Positions 28,467 through 30,000 of a stretch of DNA of 30,000 nucleotides are shown in pieces. The notes beneath the pieces are model-generated. The model ran no database searches, was not told where the DNA came from, and was given only the letters and a program-made list of their open reading frames with translations. Each line of letters opens with the position of its first letter. Position 1 is the stretch's first letter. Source of the DNA: UBA1568 sp964488025 (lineage in GTDB: Bacteria; Patescibacteriota; Minisyncoccia; Moranbacterales; UBA1568); NCBI GenBank assembly GCA_964488025.1, contig CAZATJ010000010.1, forward strand, positions 1 to 30,000. Reading direction: 5' to 3'. Both the position numbers and the translations under genes were made by a program.

Positions 28467-29894
28467 ATGAAACAAACAAAAATCGTCGCGACCATTGGTC
28501 CGGCTTCGGAATCAAAAGACACCCTCCGGAAAATGATAGCAGCCGGCATGAATGTGGCGCGGCTTAATTTTTCCCACGGTGAATACGAGTGGCATGCGGC
28601 CATCATCAATCGGGTACGGGAACTGTCCCAGGAACTTAATGTCCCGATTGGCATTTTGGCCGACTTGCAGGGTCCGCGTATCCGGACGGAGGTGGCGGAT
28701 GCGATTGTTCTCCAAAAAGGGAGTCGGGTGCGGGTGAGTGATATCGCCCAAAAAGAACGCTTGGAGGGTTCGGATATGCCGACCGTCTTGTTTGATATGG
28801 CCGGCATCATCGATGGGGTCGATACCGGGCACGTCGTCTTGATCGAAGACGGCTTGGTGGAACTGACGGTTATGGAAAAGGAAAAATATTTCGTCGTGGC
28901 CGAAGCGAAGAATGACGGCGTCATCAAGAATCGCAAGGGCGTGATTCTCCCTGATTCGAAACTGGAACTCTCCATTTTGTCTGAGAAGGACCTGCGAGAT
29001 CTTCGTTTCGTGCTTGAGGAGGGCGTGGACTTTGTGGGACTGTCCTTTGTCGGATCGGCTAACGATATCGAGTTGGTACGGAAAGAAATGCACCGTGTCT
29101 TAGGGGAAGATGCCCGCCTGCCGCAGATCGTTTCTAAGATTGAGCGTAAGGAAGCTATTAAGAATCTCACGTCAATTATAAAAGCGACGGACGCTGTCAT
29201 GGTGGCGCGCGGCGATCTTGGTATCGAGATGCCTGAGAGCGAGGTGGTGATTTTACAGAAGCAGATTATTGCTGAGAGTCTGAAAGCGGCCAAGCCGGTA
29301 ATCGTGGCGACCCAGATGATGAAGTCGATGACGGAGAATCCGCGTCCGACCCGCGCCGAAGTGTCCGATGTTTCGAACGCGGTCATCGACCATACGGACG
29401 CGGTAATGCTTTCGGAAGAATCAGCTATGGGAAAGTATCCGGTGGAAACTATCGCCATGATGGCGGAAATCATTGGAAAAACAGAGGAGTCACCCTTTGA
29501 TGATCTTCTCGCGGAATTGGATCTCAACTTTCGCAGCGGTACGGCAACGCTATTGCGGAGTACTTACCATTTAGCGGAGAGTTATCAGGCTGAGGCGATC
29601 CTGGCTTTTTCGGTGACTGGCCATACCGCTCATCTGCTTTCTCATTTCCGTCCGGAAAGAAAGTTGCTGGTGGCCACCAATAGTCGGCAGACCTGGAATG
29701 CTCTGGCGCTGGTCTGGGGGATTCGGCCGTACTTCTTTGAAAATGAAACAAATATTGAAAACTTTAGTCCTCGTACTATAGAGCAAGCCAAAAAAGATGG
29801 AGTGCTAAAGAGCGGGGACCAGGTAGTTATTTTTCATGGGCGTACCCCGGAGCATGATGCTATGCAGCTTGTCGGAATTCGGGAAGTCCGTTAG
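28467..29894 (+). CDS. pyk: Pyruvate kinase
   Basis: Pyruvate kinase converts phosphoenolpyruvate and ADP to pyruvate and ATP in glycolysis. Its 475 residues match the family: TKIVATIGPASESKDTLRKM at the start, MNVARLNFSHGEYEWH, ILADLQGPRIRTE, KIERKEAIKNL, VMVARGDLGIEMP (active-site Lys/Asp/Glu region), ATQMMKSMTENPRPTRAEVS and AVMLSEESAMGKYPVE. The last motif reads SEESA where most enzymes have SGETA, a small variation next to the active-site loop. The C-terminal domain (about 350-475) has FSVTGHTAHLLSHFRPE and HGRTPEHDAMQLVGIRE. The start follows an AGCTAA-type repeat with no Shine-Dalgarno. Confidence 0.97.
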   Translation: MKQTKIVATIGPASESKDTLRKMIAAGMNVARLNFSHGEYEWHAAIINRVRELSQELNVPIGILADLQGPRIRTEVADAIVLQKGSRVRVSDIAQKERLEGSDMPTVLFDMAGIIDGVDTGHVVLIEDGLVELTVMEKEKYFVVAEAKNDGVIKNRKGVILPDSKLELSILSEKDLRDLRFVLEEGVDFVGLSFVGSANDIELVRKEMHRVLGEDARLPQIVSKIERKEAIKNLTSIIKATDAVMVARGDLGIEMPESEVVILQKQIIAESLKAAKPVIVATQMMKSMTENPRPTRAEVSDVSNAVIDHTDAVMLSEESAMGKYPVETIAMMAEIIGKTEESPFDDLLAELDLNFRSGTATLLRSTYHLAESYQAEAILAFSVTGHTAHLLSHFRPERKLLVATNSRQTWNALALVWGIRPYFFENETNIENFSPRTIEQAKKDGVLKSGDQVVIFHGRTPEHDAMQLVGIREVR

Positions 29895-29926
29895 ACTATC
29901 TTGCGTGCTGAAACCACGCCGAAAGA

Positions 29927-30000
29927 GGAGATGTCGCATAGTGGCCGAGTGCGCTCGCTTGGAAAGCGAGTAGGGTGCAAGCCCTCGAGAGTTCGAATCT
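29927..30000 (+). tRNA. tRNA-Ser(GGA), cut by the window end
   Basis: GGAGATG is the 5' acceptor strand. A D-arm closed by GCA/TGC follows, then the anticodon stem CTCGC-TTGGAAA-GCGAG with anticodon GGA. A long variable arm (AGGG/CCCT) marks a type II tRNA, and the T-arm starts with GAGAG-TTCGAAT. The 3' end of the acceptor stem lies beyond the window. It sits 32 bases after pyk. Confidence 0.93.

Noticed and set aside
28457..29527. A 356-codon open frame antisense to pyk
   Set aside because: It mirrors a well-conserved pyruvate kinase, is very rich in serine and arginine, and has no family motif. It is a shadow of the codon bias of pyk.

Overview
This window is about 30 kb of compact bacterial chromosome. 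I assign it, with moderate confidence, to a candidate phyla radiation (Patescibacteria / Parcubacteria-like) organism. The support is indirect: housekeeping genes are scattered rather than in classical operons, small or stripped-down family variants occur (a 94-residue unknown, a MurE-like ligase lacking most of its N-terminal domain, a DHH protein with an altered signature), and most starts have no Shine-Dalgarno sequence. TGA is used as an ordinary stop (for example at the end of polA), so the recoded lineages (Gracilibacteria, Absconditabacteria) are unlikely.

Layout. 1-1550 (+) holds dnaN and a DciA-like (DUF721) gene in visibly AT-rich DNA, as expected near a replication origin. 1554-10708 (-) is one long run read leftwards: ruvB, two small membrane proteins, yebC, ruvC, then an envelope cluster made of a 7TM protein, an ATP-grasp ligase fused to a retropepsin-like protease, a second ATP-grasp ligase, and a class A penicillin-binding protein. 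10771-11042 is an intergenic region with a near-consensus promoter, a long-range base-paired core and a terminator, and no convincing ORF: a strong candidate for a structured non-coding RNA. 11051-14088 (-) holds a PilB/GspE ATPase and a DHH-like protein. 14245-20018 (+) holds tsaE, polA, mutM and a DUF3048 protein, interrupted by a small unknown gene on the minus strand. 20095-21433 holds holA converging on rpsT. 21673-24523 (+) is a ruvA-femX-murE operon. A divergent-PAP2 gene (-) and lemA (+) then diverge, followed by htpX, two unknowns, a small lipoprotein gene with its own ideal promoter and terminator, pyk, and a tRNA-Ser(GGA) cut by the window end.

Themes. Replication and repair (dnaN, holA, polA, ruvA, ruvB, ruvC, mutM) and cell wall or envelope (PBP1A, femX, murE-like, LemA/HtpX, the 7TM/ATP-grasp/protease cluster) dominate. 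The cluster resembles the known association of a 7TM-transglutaminase protein, an alpha-L-glutamate-ligase-like protein and a RimK-associated protease, but the transglutaminase is absent and the ligase and protease are fused.

The other notable layer is repeats. One family of short AGCTAA-type repeats sits against start or stop codons at several loci. A second family (sharing CAATCAGC and CAGTCAACGG) occurs between genes and also, apparently in frame, inside a coding gene. A third, a chain of three palindromes, is inserted in frame in femX.
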